From Pyrinomonadaceae bacterium MAG19_C2-C3 (GTDB lineage Bacteria > Acidobacteriota > Blastocatellia > Pyrinomonadales > Pyrinomonadaceae), in NCBI GenBank assembly GCA_024330265.1, contig JANDLT010000007.1, forward strand, positions 1 through 64,000: 64,000 nt of DNA, written 5' to 3'. Shown one piece after another: positions 35,030-44,885 of the stretch; the stretch's first letter is position 1; each line of letters starts with the position of its first letter. A model generated the notes under the pieces. The model was not told the DNA's origin. It worked only from the letters and a program-made list of their open reading frames with translations, and did no database searches. The translations under genes and the position numbers were made by a program.

Positions 35030-37396
35030 CTAACGGGCGAGGGCGGCGGCAAAGTAGCCTATGACGAGCAACGCGCCGAGCAGAATAATCGCCGCATAAG
35101 AACGCACGAAGCCGGGTTGAAGTTGACGCGCGCCGTTGCCCGCTTCGCGCGCGACTGTGCCGACGCCGTTGACGATGCCGTCAATCACTCCGACATCGAG
35201 AATGCGCCACAAGCCGACGCGCGAACCGTCTTTGATAGGTTCGATAATCGTCGCGTCGTAAATCTCGTCAACGTAGTATTTGTTTTCAAGCAAGCGCGGC
35301 ATCTGCGCGAGCGGGCGACGTTGGAAGTAAGTCCAACCCAAACCGATGCCGAATGCGGCGAGTAAGATAGAGACTCCCGCCAACACGCGCTCCGTAAAAA
35401 TCTCTTCGGGAGTGTGCGCGGCGGTCGCGCCTTCACCGTGCGGGACGCCTTCATGTTCGTTGGCACTGACGGGTGCGGAATGCGTTTCGGTGGTCGCGGG
35501 CGAACCGTGCGCGTCGTCCGCACCGTTCGCCGCCCCGCCTACAAAGTTCGGTTCATGCGCGATGACGGGTTCGAGCGTGTGGTGAAACGGGTTGTCAATC
35601 GCGCCCAAACTTAGAGCATAAGGCGCGCCGAGCAAGCCGCCAAACACCGAAAGCACGGCTAGGATGATAAGCGGGAGCGTCATCACGAGTGGCGATTCGT
35701 GCGGCTTTTGTCCGTGCGCGAGTCCATGATGTTCGTGTGCGTCTTCGTCGTCATGCTCATCATGTACGGCATGAACTTGATGCGATGCGTGAGATGTCGC
35801 CGCGCCGACATGTTCATCGGGCGAATGATGCTGGCGGTCATCAATCGTCGCGGTCTGCGCGTCGTGCGCGGTGGTTTTCTTGTCGGCGAAAGCTTGCGCG
35901 TGGGCTTCGTCGCCCTGTCCTCCGGCGTGCGCTTCGGCGAAACGCTCCGTTCCCCAGAAAGTCATCACCATCAATCGCGTCATGTAAATCGCGGTGATGA
36001 CGGCGGTGCAGAGTCCGACGAACCATAAAATCAAACCGAACGAATTGGATTGCGTCGAAAAGGTTTTATAAAGAATTTCATCTTTCGACCAGAAGCCCGC
36101 GAAAATCGGGATGCCGGAAATCGCCAGCCAGCCCGTCAGCATCGTCGCAAACGTAATCGGCATGTACTTCTTCAAGCCGCCCATCCGCCGCATGTCCTGC
36201 TCATGATGCATTCCGTGAATCACCGAACCCGAACCCAAGAACAACAAAGCCTTAAAAAATGCGTGCGTCATGACGTGGAAAATCGCGGCACTAAATGCAC
36301 CGACGCCGCACGCCAGCATCATGTATCCGAGTTGTGAAACCGTCGAATAAGCTAAAACTTTCTTGATGTCGTTCTGCGCGAGTCCAATAGTCGCGGCGAG
36401 GAGTGCGGTCGCCGCACCGATGACTGCGATAATCGCCATCGCGGTCGGGGCGCGAACGTAAAGCTCCGAACAACGCACAATCATATAGACGCCTGCCGTG
36501 ACCATCGTCGCGGCGTGAATCAGAGCCGAAACGGGAGTCGGTCCTGCCATCGCATCGGGCAGCCACACGAACAAGGGAATTTGCGCGCTCTTTCCGGTCG
36601 CACCGATAAACAGAAGTATCGCGGCGGAAGTCAGACCGCCCGCGATGAGCGCGTTTATCGTGAACGGGTCAACCGCCATCGTCGCAATGGTGGCGAAAGC
36701 ATTCGTCATCGCCGGAACTTGATTGCCGACGAGATTAGTCAAATCTGTTTTCTCAAAGAAACTGATGGAAGGCGCGCCCGCCGCCGCCGTGATAAAGAAC
36801 ACGAACATGATGCCTAAGATGACACCCCAGTCGCCTACGCGGTTGGCGATGAAAGCCTTCTTCGCCGCGTCTCCGGCTTCCTTGCGGTCAACGTAATAAC
36901 CAATCAAAAGGTATGAACAAAGCCCTACACCTTCCCAACCGACGAACATCAAAAGCAGATTATCGCCAAGCACGAGCGTCAACATCATGAACATGAACAG
37001 ATTCAGGTACGCAAAAAAGCGATAATAGCTTTTATCCCCGTGCATGTATCCGGTCGCAAAAATGTGAATCAACAAACCGACGAACGTGACGAAGCAGACG
37101 TATATGCCCGAAAGTCTATCCATCGCAAAACCGACATCGGCGCGAAAGTTGCCAACTTCCATCCACGTCCACAGGTGGCTCATCACGGGTCGCGCGGGTT
37201 CACTGAACAACGCCGCACCCGCACCGTTATTATCGGTGAAGGCAAGTATGAATGCGATGACGGTCGAGACTCCGATTGACGCGCACGCGACGAAGCCGAT
37301 AAACGCTTCACTCCGCACGCGCCGCCCGACAAGCCAGTTGATGACAGCCCCGATAAGCGGGGCGGCAACGATGAGGGAGAGCCAGTGGTTAGTCAT
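35030..37396 (-). CDS. nuoL: NADH-quinone oxidoreductase subunit L with His-rich insertions
   Basis: A 788-aa proton-pumping subunit; usual length is about 610-660. The core is clear: GDNLLLMFVGWEGVGLCSYLLIGYY, KSAQIPLFVWLPDAMAGPTPVSALIHAATMVTAGVYMI and IKKVLAYSTVSQLGYMML. The lateral helix and last transmembrane segment are at the C-terminus. The extra length comes from two hydrophilic insertions, about residues 484-565 and 600-662. They are rich in His, Asp, Glu and Ala (HDEHDDEDAHEHHGLAHG and others) and lie between the late transmembrane helices. They could bind metal or buffer protons; no function is known. It is preceded by nuoK and separated from nuoM by palindromes. Confidence 0.95.
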   Translation of the reverse strand: MTNHWLSLIVAAPLIGAVINWLVGRRVRSEAFIGFVACASIGVSTVIAFILAFTDNNGAGAALFSEPARPVMSHLWTWMEVGNFRADVGFAMDRLSGIYVCFVTFVGLLIHIFATGYMHGDKSYYRFFAYLNLFMFMMLTLVLGDNLLLMFVGWEGVGLCSYLLIGYYVDRKEAGDAAKKAFIANRVGDWGVILGIMFVFFITAAAGAPSISFFEKTDLTNLVGNQVPAMTNAFATIATMAVDPFTINALIAGGLTSAAILLFIGATGKSAQIPLFVWLPDAMAGPTPVSALIHAATMVTAGVYMIVRCSELYVRAPTAMAIIAVIGAATALLAATIGLAQNDIKKVLAYSTVSQLGYMMLACGVGAFSAAIFHVMTHAFFKALLFLGSGSVIHGMHHEQDMRRMGGLKKYMPITFATMLTGWLAISGIPIFAGFWSKDEILYKTFSTQSNSFGLILWFVGLCTAVITAIYMTRLMVMTFWGTERFAEAHAGGQGDEAHAQAFADKKTTAHDAQTATIDDRQHHSPDEHVGAATSHASHQVHAVHDEHDDEDAHEHHGLAHGQKPHESPLVMTLPLIILAVLSVFGGLLGAPYALSLGAIDNPFHHTLEPVIAHEPNFVGGAANGADDAHGSPATTETHSAPVSANEHEGVPHGEGATAAHTPEEIFTERVLAGVSILLAAFGIGLGWTYFQRRPLAQMPRLLENKYYVDEIYDATIIEPIKDGSRVGLWRILDVGVIDGIVNGVGTVAREAGNGARQLQPGFVRSYAAIILLGALLVIGYFAAALAR

Positions 37397-37410
37397 AAAA
37401 GTGCAGGAGT

Positions 37411-37495
37411 CAGAAGCCAGAAGTCAGGAGTCAGAATGGAAACAGGAAGCAAGCCGTTTATATTCTGGCTTCTGACTCCTGACTTCTGGCTTCTG
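37411..37495. repeat. hairpin of AGGAGTC/AGAAGCC heptamer words (nuoL-nuoK)
   Basis: A perfect 26-bp stem (37411-37436 with 37470-37495). The arms are 7-base words of the type CAGAAGC, CAGAAGT, CAGGAGT. It fills the 103-bp gap and ends five bases before the nuoK stop codon. Confidence 0.85.
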
Positions 37496-37499
37496 TTTT

Positions 37500-37805
37500 T
37501 CAAAGTTTCAAAAGGTTCGCGTCGTCCACGTCAAGGGATTCGCGGTTGCGGAACAGGGCGATGATAATGCCCAAACCAACGGCGGCTTCGGCAGCGGCGA
37601 CCGCCATCACGATGAAGACGAAAAGCTGTCCGTTGAGATTGTTAAAGAACGATGAGAACGCGACGAACGTGAGGTTGACGGAGTTCAACATCAACTCGAT
37701 GCACATGAACATCGAAATCGCGTTGCGCTTTAAGATGACGCCCGCGACGCCGATGGTGAACATCACGGCGGAGAGCGCGAGATACCAAGAAAGTTGTGGA
37801 GTCAT
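37500..37805 (-). CDS. nuoK: NADH-quinone oxidoreductase subunit K
   Basis: A 101-aa three-helix membrane subunit (MrpC/MnhC-like). [37 protein letters not shown] carries the conserved membrane glutamate (E36 region), and [24 protein letters not shown] holds the second one. Length and ends are exact for the family. It lies in the nuo operon between nuoJ and nuoL, with hairpins on both sides. Confidence 0.97.
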   Translation of the reverse strand: MTPQLSWYLALSAVMFTIGVAGVILKRNAISMFMCIELMLNSVNLTFVAFSSFFNNLNGQLFVFIVMAVAAAEAAVGLGIIIALFRNRESLDVDDANLLKL

Positions 37806-37819
37806 AGTGTTTATTTATT

Positions 37820-37906
37820 CATTGATTCATCGGTTCATTGATTCATTAAAAAGCATTGTGAACTTTGAAATGATTTTAATTGAGTTAATGAACCGATGAA
37901 TCAATG
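37820..37906. repeat. hairpin of GATTCAT heptamer words (nuoK-nuoJ)
   Basis: A perfect 20-bp stem (37820-37839 with 37887-37906). The words are ATTCATT/GATTCAT repeats, similar in style to the gcvT-gcvH hairpin at 5253. It fills the 110-bp gap between nuoJ and nuoK. Confidence 0.8.
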
Positions 37907-37915
37907 ATTCAGTTC

Positions 37916-38518
37916 CTATATGTTGTCAATCTTGAGTGTCCGGCGTTCGACGTGCTTTTTGCCGTCATAATCTTCTTCGACGAGAAGCAGAACGGTGGGA
38001 CGACGTGCGAGGGTTATCGCTCCGACAATCGCCATCAAAATCAAAATCGAAGTGATTTCAAACGGCAACAGATAATCGGTGAACAAGCCCGTGCCGATAC
38101 TCTTGGTCAAACCGATTTGCGAGTTGGCGGCATCGGCGTTCGGTACGCGCACGGGCGACGCGCCAACCGAATAAATAATAAACGCAGCTTGCGCGAACAG
38201 AATCGCCGCCCCGAAAATCGCCGCCGGAATCAGAAACTTCAAACGCAAAGGCTTGCGGACTTCTTCTTCGACGTTCAATAACATGATGACGAAGACGACG
38301 AGAACCATAATCGCCCCCGCATAGACGATGACTTGTACGGCGGCGATAAACGGCGCGCCGAGCAGAAGATAAAATCCGGCGAAGGAAATAAAGACCCCGA
38401 TAAGTGAAATCGCGGCGTAAAGCGGATTGCGCTGGACAACCATGGCGACGCCCGAACCGATGGCGAGTCCGGCTAAGACAATCCAGATGAGCGTTTGGAA
38501 AAGGTCGGCGATAATCAT
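37916..38518 (-). CDS. nuoJ: NADH-quinone oxidoreductase subunit J
   Basis: A 200-aa membrane subunit. Signatures include GSGVAMVVQRNPLYAAISLIGVFISFAGFYLLLGAPFIAAVQVIVYAGAIMVLVVFVIMLLN, with the pi-bulge helix region, and LLPFEITSILILMAIVGAITLARR at the C-terminal end. ATG 38518 is preferred to the in-frame TTG at 38527. The gene normally preceding it, nuoI, is missing. Instead a 153-bp gap with a hairpin separates it from nuoH. Confidence 0.94.
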   Translation of the reverse strand: MIIADLFQTLIWIVLAGLAIGSGVAMVVQRNPLYAAISLIGVFISFAGFYLLLGAPFIAAVQVIVYAGAIMVLVVFVIMLLNVEEEVRKPLRLKFLIPAAIFGAAILFAQAAFIIYSVGASPVRVPNADAANSQIGLTKSIGTGLFTDYLLPFEITSILILMAIVGAITLARRPTVLLLVEEDYDGKKHVERRTLKIDNI

Positions 38519-38577
38519 TATGTTCAATGGGGAGCTATCTCAAAAATGGGTTTCTCTCTGCGGTACTCTGCATCATC

Positions 38578-38628
38578 ACTCTGCGGAACTCTGCGTCCAA
38601 AGATTTTTAACGCAGAGTTCCGCAGAGT
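38578..38628. repeat. hairpin of CTCTGCG words at the position where nuoI is expected
   Basis: A perfect 19-bp stem (38578-38596 with 38610-38628) is extended by further ACTCTGCG and CGCAGAG words on both sides (about 38553-38652). It occupies the nuoH-nuoJ junction. No remnant of a ferredoxin-like gene is seen here. Confidence 0.8.
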
Positions 38629-38671
38629 TGAAGACGCGGAGACACGCAGAGTTTTCAAGCTTGCAAAACCT

Positions 38672-39730
38672 TCAGCGCGAGTAAAAGAAAACCGCAATCG
38701 TCGCCGTCAGGATGATGTTCAAAAGGGCGACGGGAAGCAGAAACTTCCAACCGAAGTTCATCAACTGGTCAAACCGAAAACGCGGCAGCGTCCCGCGCAG
38801 CCAGATGTAAAGAAACAAGAAGAAGAAGACTTTGGCGACGAAATAAAAGGGTCCGAGAATCGGAAATTCCGCGACGAACGGACCTTGAAAGCCGCCCAAG
38901 AACAACGTCGCTGCGAGCATCGAAACCGTCGTCATGTTGACGTATTCCGCGATGAAGAACAGAGCGAATTTCATCGCGCTGTATTCGGTATGAAATCCGG
39001 CGACGAGTTCGGTTTCGGCTTCCGGTAAATCGAACGGCACGCGGTTGGTTTCGGCAATCGCGGAAATCAGATACACGAAAAAGCCGAGCGGTTGAAAAAA
39101 GATGTTCCACTTCATCCCGAACCAACCGCCTTGTTGCTCCGCGATGCTGAACAGGTCGAGCGTTCCCGACATCAAGATGACACCGATGAGCGAGAGTCCG
39201 AGCGAGAGTTCGTAAGAAATCATCTGTGCCGCCGAACGAAGCCCGCCCATCAAAGAGTATTTCGAGTTTGATGACCAGCCCGCGAGGGCAATGGCATAAA
39301 CACCGACACTCGTCACCGCGAGAACGTAGAGCAACGCGACATCCATGCGCGCCACCGTCATCGGAAACGTGACGGGCGCACCAAAAAAGGTTTCACTAAA
39401 CGGCAACGTCACAACGGGTCCGAACGGATAAACGATGAGCGTCATCAGAGCCGAGATGATAGCGATAAACGGCGCGAGAATATAAATAAACTTCGTCGCT
39501 TTATCCGGGGCAATGTCTTCTTTGAAAATAAACTTGATGCCGTCGGCGAGCGGTTGAAGCAAGCCAAACCACCCGACGCGATTAGGTCCGAGTCGCCCTT
39601 GCATGACCGCCAGCACACGACGCTCAACCAGACTCAAGTAAGCGGTCAAAACCAGCACCGCGTTAAAGGCAAGGAAGATTCCGAGAAACTGCGCCCCGGC
39701 GATGAGAAGCGGATTGTTAGTGTCGAACAT
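38672..39730 (-). CDS. nuoH: NADH-quinone oxidoreductase subunit H
   Basis: A 352-aa quinone-site membrane subunit. The family pattern is strong: ERRVLAVMQGRLGPNRVGWFGLLQPLADGIKFIFKEDIAP, GWSSNSKYSLMGGLRSAAQMISYELSLGLSL, ETNRVPFDLPEAETELVAGFHTEYSAMKFALFF, and WLRGTLPRFRFDQLMNFGWKFLLP. It includes the glutamates lining the E-channel. It starts 109 bases after nuoG, with a heptamer hairpin in between. Confidence 0.97.
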   Translation of the reverse strand: MFDTNNPLLIAGAQFLGIFLAFNAVLVLTAYLSLVERRVLAVMQGRLGPNRVGWFGLLQPLADGIKFIFKEDIAPDKATKFIYILAPFIAIISALMTLIVYPFGPVVTLPFSETFFGAPVTFPMTVARMDVALLYVLAVTSVGVYAIALAGWSSNSKYSLMGGLRSAAQMISYELSLGLSLIGVILMSGTLDLFSIAEQQGGWFGMKWNIFFQPLGFFVYLISAIAETNRVPFDLPEAETELVAGFHTEYSAMKFALFFIAEYVNMTTVSMLAATLFLGGFQGPFVAEFPILGPFYFVAKVFFFLFLYIWLRGTLPRFRFDQLMNFGWKFLLPVALLNIILTATIAVFFYSR

Positions 39731-39739
39731 GATAGGTGA

Positions 39740-39836
<97 letters not shown>

Positions 39837-39839
39837 TTT

Positions 39840-42131
39840 TCAATCTGCCGCGATTGCCTCGTCACGACGCAAGGATGAATCAATCGTGATTTGATAGAGC
39901 GGCGAAATCAGTACCGTTTCGGGTTTCGGATTGCCCGCCGCGAGTAAATGGATCTGTGGAACTTTGCTAGTGAGTGTGCCGGGTTTGAAAAGTTCGTGAC
40001 CGACGTTCGGCGTCGTCATAATCTTTTCGCCGTCGGGTTTCATTTGCGAGACGCGCTCACGCAAAGTTTGCATGTCGTTCGACGTGTCGCGCCGTTCGCT
40101 AATTTGGTGTTTGACTTGAACGGGTTTCGATTCGTCTTTCAGTTGCGGGTAACGCAAGCCGTTATAAGCCGGAATGCGTTCCGCGAGTTCACGAAACACG
40201 GCGGACGCGGACATCTGAAAATCGAAATCCATGCCGAGAGTTTTGGCGAGTCCGGCAGTTATCATCCAATCCGCGCGCGATTGATGCACGGGCGCGATTG
40301 ATTGCCGCACGCGCTGCACGAGTCCATCGTTATTCGTAAATGTTCCGTCAACTTCGGCAAACGACGCGGCGGGAAACACTACGTCGGCATACTTCGTCGT
40401 TTCCGTTTCAAACAATTCTTGGACGATAAGGAGTTCGAGTTGCGCGAGGCGTTCTTCTTGCCCCTGTAAATGTTCGGGCAGAAAACTTCCGGCGACGTAC
40501 ATCGCGTGCAAGCCTTCGCCCGCCACCGCGACCATATCGCGCGCAGAGAGTTCACCGCTCATTAAACCCAAGTCGTGAACGCCGACGCTGTTGTTATAAA
40601 TCGGAAGCGGATGAAACAGAAACTTGCGCGACTCGCCTGCCATCATTGCCGGAAGTCCGGTGAGCGCGACTTGCGCGGCGTGGCTTAATTCGCCGCCGAA
40701 CATGACGATGCACGTTCCTTCGGTGTCGTTGATAAGCTTACGCACCGCGTCGAATTGTTCCGCCTCGATGCCAAGTGTTTTCATCGAACTCGCGGCTTGC
40801 GATTCATCCGTCAGGGCGAGAACGAAGGCATCTTCCGTGTTCGGGTTGATGTGCAAGAATTGCGATGCGGCTTGATTAAGGCGAATCGGCGTGCTGTTGA
40901 CGATGATGAGTTTCGCGCCGCCGTTTCGCACCGCCTGACGAATCTGTTTTCCGGTCAAAGGCTGTAACTCTTCCGGTTCGCCGCCGATGAGGATGATAGT
41001 CTGTGCGCGGCGAATGTCTTTGTGCGTCGCCAGAGGCGCGCTTAAATTCTCGAAAAAGGGAACGAGAGAAAACGCATCGGTCGCGCCGTAGTTCGGCGTG
41101 CCGACGAGTTCTTTCGCAAACTTGAGCAGAGCGTAGTTCGCTTCGTTCGTGATGCGCGGGCTGCCGACGATGCCGACGCTTTCCGCCCCGTGTTTATCCG
41201 CGACCTCTTTCAACCTGTTCGCCGCAAACTCGAAGGCTTGGTCCCACGTCGCGGGAATCAACTTGCCGCCCTTTCGATAACGAATCAAAGGCGTGCGAAG
41301 GCGTTGCTCATCGTTGATGAACGGATGCCCGAAGCGTCCCTTGATACATAGAAATTCACCGTTGATACCGTCAACATAACGGTCACGCGCGACGGAGCGC
41401 ATCACTTCGCCCGCGCGACTTCCAAGCGAAACCTGACACCCATCAGAACAGAACGTGCATGTCGAAACTGTCTGTTCCAATTCCCAAGGGCGGGCTTGGT
41501 GGCGATACGTTGCGTCAAGCAAAGTCCCTGTCGGGCAGACTTCGATGCAGTTGCCGCACTGCGAACAGTTGAGCCAACCGCCGTAAGTCCCGATGACGGT
41601 GTGCGCTCCGCGTCCGCCCGCTTCAATCGCATCTTCGCCCATCCATTCATCGCAGACGCGCGTGCATCTTTTGCACAAGATGCAGCGTTGCGGGTCGTTG
41701 CCAATCATCGGTGACAGAAACTTTTCGGGCGCGTAGTTTTTGCGTTCGCTAAACCTCTCTTCAAGTCCGCCCCAATCGAAAACCATTTCTTGCAATTCAC
41801 ACTCGCCGCCCCTGTCACACACAGGGCAATCAAGCGGGTGATTCGCCAAGAGAAACTCGACCATCCCGCGTCTGGCTTTTTCGATTTCGTCGGATTCTGT
41901 GGTGACAATCATGCCGTCCGTGCAGGTAACCGTGCATGAGGTTTGAAGCTTCGGCATCTTCTCGATTCGCACGAGACACGTCCGGCACGAAGCCTGAAGC
42001 GCGAGGTCTGAGTAATAACAGAACGACGGCACGTTATGGTCGTGTTCGCGGCACACGTCAATCAGACGCGCGCCTTTTTCGGTTTGATATTCGTTGCCGT
42101 TGATGGTGACTTTGATTAGTTCGGTTGACAT
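39840..42131 (-). CDS. nuoG: NADH-quinone oxidoreductase subunit G
   Basis: The 763-aa iron-sulfur subunit of the complex I peripheral arm. Cluster ligands are visible: a [2Fe-2S] set in CYYSDLALQASCRTCLVRI, the HxxxC set in HPLDCPVCDRGGEC, two ferredoxin-type [4Fe-4S] motifs (CILCKRCTRVC and CSQCGNCIEVCP), and the extra N7-type set CTFCSDGC with a later Cys in EFLCIKGRFG. A molybdopterin-oxidoreductase-like domain makes up the rest. A Uma2-like gene lies between it and nuoF. Confidence 0.96.
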   Translation of the reverse strand: MSTELIKVTINGNEYQTEKGARLIDVCREHDHNVPSFCYYSDLALQASCRTCLVRIEKMPKLQTSCTVTCTDGMIVTTESDEIEKARRGMVEFLLANHPLDCPVCDRGGECELQEMVFDWGGLEERFSERKNYAPEKFLSPMIGNDPQRCILCKRCTRVCDEWMGEDAIEAGGRGAHTVIGTYGGWLNCSQCGNCIEVCPTGTLLDATYRHQARPWELEQTVSTCTFCSDGCQVSLGSRAGEVMRSVARDRYVDGINGEFLCIKGRFGHPFINDEQRLRTPLIRYRKGGKLIPATWDQAFEFAANRLKEVADKHGAESVGIVGSPRITNEANYALLKFAKELVGTPNYGATDAFSLVPFFENLSAPLATHKDIRRAQTIILIGGEPEELQPLTGKQIRQAVRNGGAKLIIVNSTPIRLNQAASQFLHINPNTEDAFVLALTDESQAASSMKTLGIEAEQFDAVRKLINDTEGTCIVMFGGELSHAAQVALTGLPAMMAGESRKFLFHPLPIYNNSVGVHDLGLMSGELSARDMVAVAGEGLHAMYVAGSFLPEHLQGQEERLAQLELLIVQELFETETTKYADVVFPAASFAEVDGTFTNNDGLVQRVRQSIAPVHQSRADWMITAGLAKTLGMDFDFQMSASAVFRELAERIPAYNGLRYPQLKDESKPVQVKHQISERRDTSNDMQTLRERVSQMKPDGEKIMTTPNVGHELFKPGTLTSKVPQIHLLAAGNPKPETVLISPLYQITIDSSLRRDEAIAAD

Positions 42132-42180
42132 GTTGTTTATGAAAACTATCTATCGCACAAATAAAGAGAATCCTAGTGCT

Positions 42181-42735
42181 TCAACTGAAAATATATTCGA
42201 CGGGCAAGGTGAAACCCGGAACGACATCAAAGCCGTCAATCTGTTCGCCCGCTTTATATTGCGTGACGCTGTTGTCGGCGGCGTAGTACGCAAGTACGAA
42301 TTTACGCTTCAAATCAATCACCCAAACAAGGTGTGTCCCCACGTTAATCCACCATCCCGCTTTTTCTTGAACTTCCTTCTTCGTGTCGCCGGGCGAAACG
42401 ACTTCGACGGCAACATCGGGTGCGAAGGGAATATAGCCTTTCGGGATGTCGCCGTATTGCCGGAGACGCTCATTGCCGATAAAAGCGCAATCGGGCGCAC
42501 GCACATTATGGTTGTCAATCTTAAAACCTGTTTCGGCGGCGAGTACGATACCGAGTTCGTGCGCGAAGATATAAGAACCGAACGGCACGCTGAAGCGCAT
42601 CGTCTTAGCTCCATGTTCGCCGCCGGGTGGTGTCATCTGCTTGATTTCTCCGTTCACCAATTCGTAACGAAAACCGTCGTCCGGTATGCGTTCCAAATCG
42701 GCGGCAGTCATGCGCTGTGTGACCGTAGTGTTCAT
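42181..42735 (-). CDS. Uma2-family (DUF820) putative nuclease
   Basis: A 184-aa protein of the Uma2/DUF820 family, a PD-(D/E)xK-like fold. It begins MTAADLERIPDDGFRYELVNGEIKQMTPPGGEHG, and the candidate active-site residues are in RAPDCAFI and VAVEVVSPGDTKKEVQEKAGWWINVGTHLVWVID. Family biochemistry is largely unknown. Its position is odd: it sits in the nuo operon, 37 bases after nuoF and 49 before nuoG, in the same direction. It is probably an inserted passenger. Confidence 0.88.
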   Translation of the reverse strand: MNTTVTQRMTAADLERIPDDGFRYELVNGEIKQMTPPGGEHGAKTMRFSVPFGSYIFAHELGIVLAAETGFKIDNHNVRAPDCAFIGNERLRQYGDIPKGYIPFAPDVAVEVVSPGDTKKEVQEKAGWWINVGTHLVWVIDLKRKFVLAYYAADNSVTQYKAGEQIDGFDVVPGFTLPVEYIFS

Positions 42736-42772
42736 CGCGTGTGCCTATCCGTCAGGCGTTACTTTCGCAAAA

Positions 42773-44080
<1,308 letters not shown>

Positions 44081-44248
44081 AGTGGTCGGTGGTCAGTGGT
44101 CGGTGGTCAGTGGTCAGTGAAGCATGGGATTTATAATTGAGATGTCAAGCATAAAGTTGAACGTCAATGAGCGCGGTCTTCGCTTTTTACTGCCTACTAC
44201 CTACTGCTCTGCTTTTACTGACCACTGTCCACTGACCACTGACCACTG
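44081..44248. repeat. hairpin of GTGGTCA heptamer words (nuoF-nuoE)
   Basis: The left arm 44081-44120 is tandem GTGGTCA/GTGGTCG words; the right arm 44216-44248 is the complementary TGACCAC words. A ~95-base spacer contains short TACTGCCTACTACC words. It occupies the gap between the nuoE stop and nuoF start. Confidence 0.85.
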
Positions 44249-44250
44249 CA

Positions 44251-44805
44251 TCAAGGTAGTGAGTCGAGAATACCGTCAAGCTTTTCAATCGTCAGATTCT
44301 CGTGGTAATCAAAACCGATTTGGAGCATCGGCGCAGTTCCGCACGAACCCAAACATTCGACTTCGGAGAGGGAAAAACGTCCGTCTTCGGTTGTGCCGCC
44401 GGGCTTGATGCCGAGTCGTTTCGTGCAGTGTTCGGTGATTGCGCCCGCTCCCAAGATTTTGCAAGACAATGTGCGACATACTTGAATGTGATACTTGCCG
44501 ACGGGTTCGGTGTTTATCATCGAATAGAACGTCGCCACTTCCCACACGTCCGTAATGCGTATCCCCAACTTGTCGGCGAGAAACGCGACTCCCGGCGGGT
44601 CGAGATAGCCGCCGCGTTCGCGTTGAACGATAAACATCAATGGGATGAGTGCCGAGCGTTTGACCGGAAACTTGGCGATGTGCATATCCATCTCCCGGAT
44701 GATTTCCGGCTCAAATGTCGCAATCGAATCGGGCATTAAGCCTTCTTGCGGCAGTGGATTGTTCGGCGTGAACTGTGTGCTGTGAAGTGGTTGTTCGCTG
44801 TTCAT
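44251..44805 (-). CDS. nuoE: NADH-quinone oxidoreductase subunit E
   Basis: A 184-aa thioredoxin-like [2Fe-2S] subunit. The four ligand cysteines are in VCRTLSCKILGA and ECLGSCGTAPML. The helical N-terminal part (MHIAKFPVKRSALIPLMFIVQRERGGYL...DVWEVATFYSMI) is typical; the first ~25 residues are an extra polar extension. It forms the NADH module with NuoF. Two secreted-protein genes separate it from nuoD. Confidence 0.95.
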   Translation of the reverse strand: MNSEQPLHSTQFTPNNPLPQEGLMPDSIATFEPEIIREMDMHIAKFPVKRSALIPLMFIVQRERGGYLDPPGVAFLADKLGIRITDVWEVATFYSMINTEPVGKYHIQVCRTLSCKILGAGAITEHCTKRLGIKPGGTTEDGRFSLSEVECLGSCGTAPMLQIGFDYHENLTIEKLDGILDSLP

Positions 44806-44885
44806 TACTTAATGACGGCTCTTATCATCAGGGACAAGCTGTAGTGAGCATAATTAAATTATAGGATAGATTTTGTTCTCATCTA

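Noticed and set aside
35699-36028. A 109-aa plus-strand frame opposite nuoL
   Set aside because: It reflects codon bias of the antisense strand in the His-rich region of nuoL.
41500-41720. NuoG ferredoxin motifs as a fused NuoI
   Set aside because: The CxxCxxC sets here are the normal NuoG clusters; NuoI has a separate short fold that is not seen.
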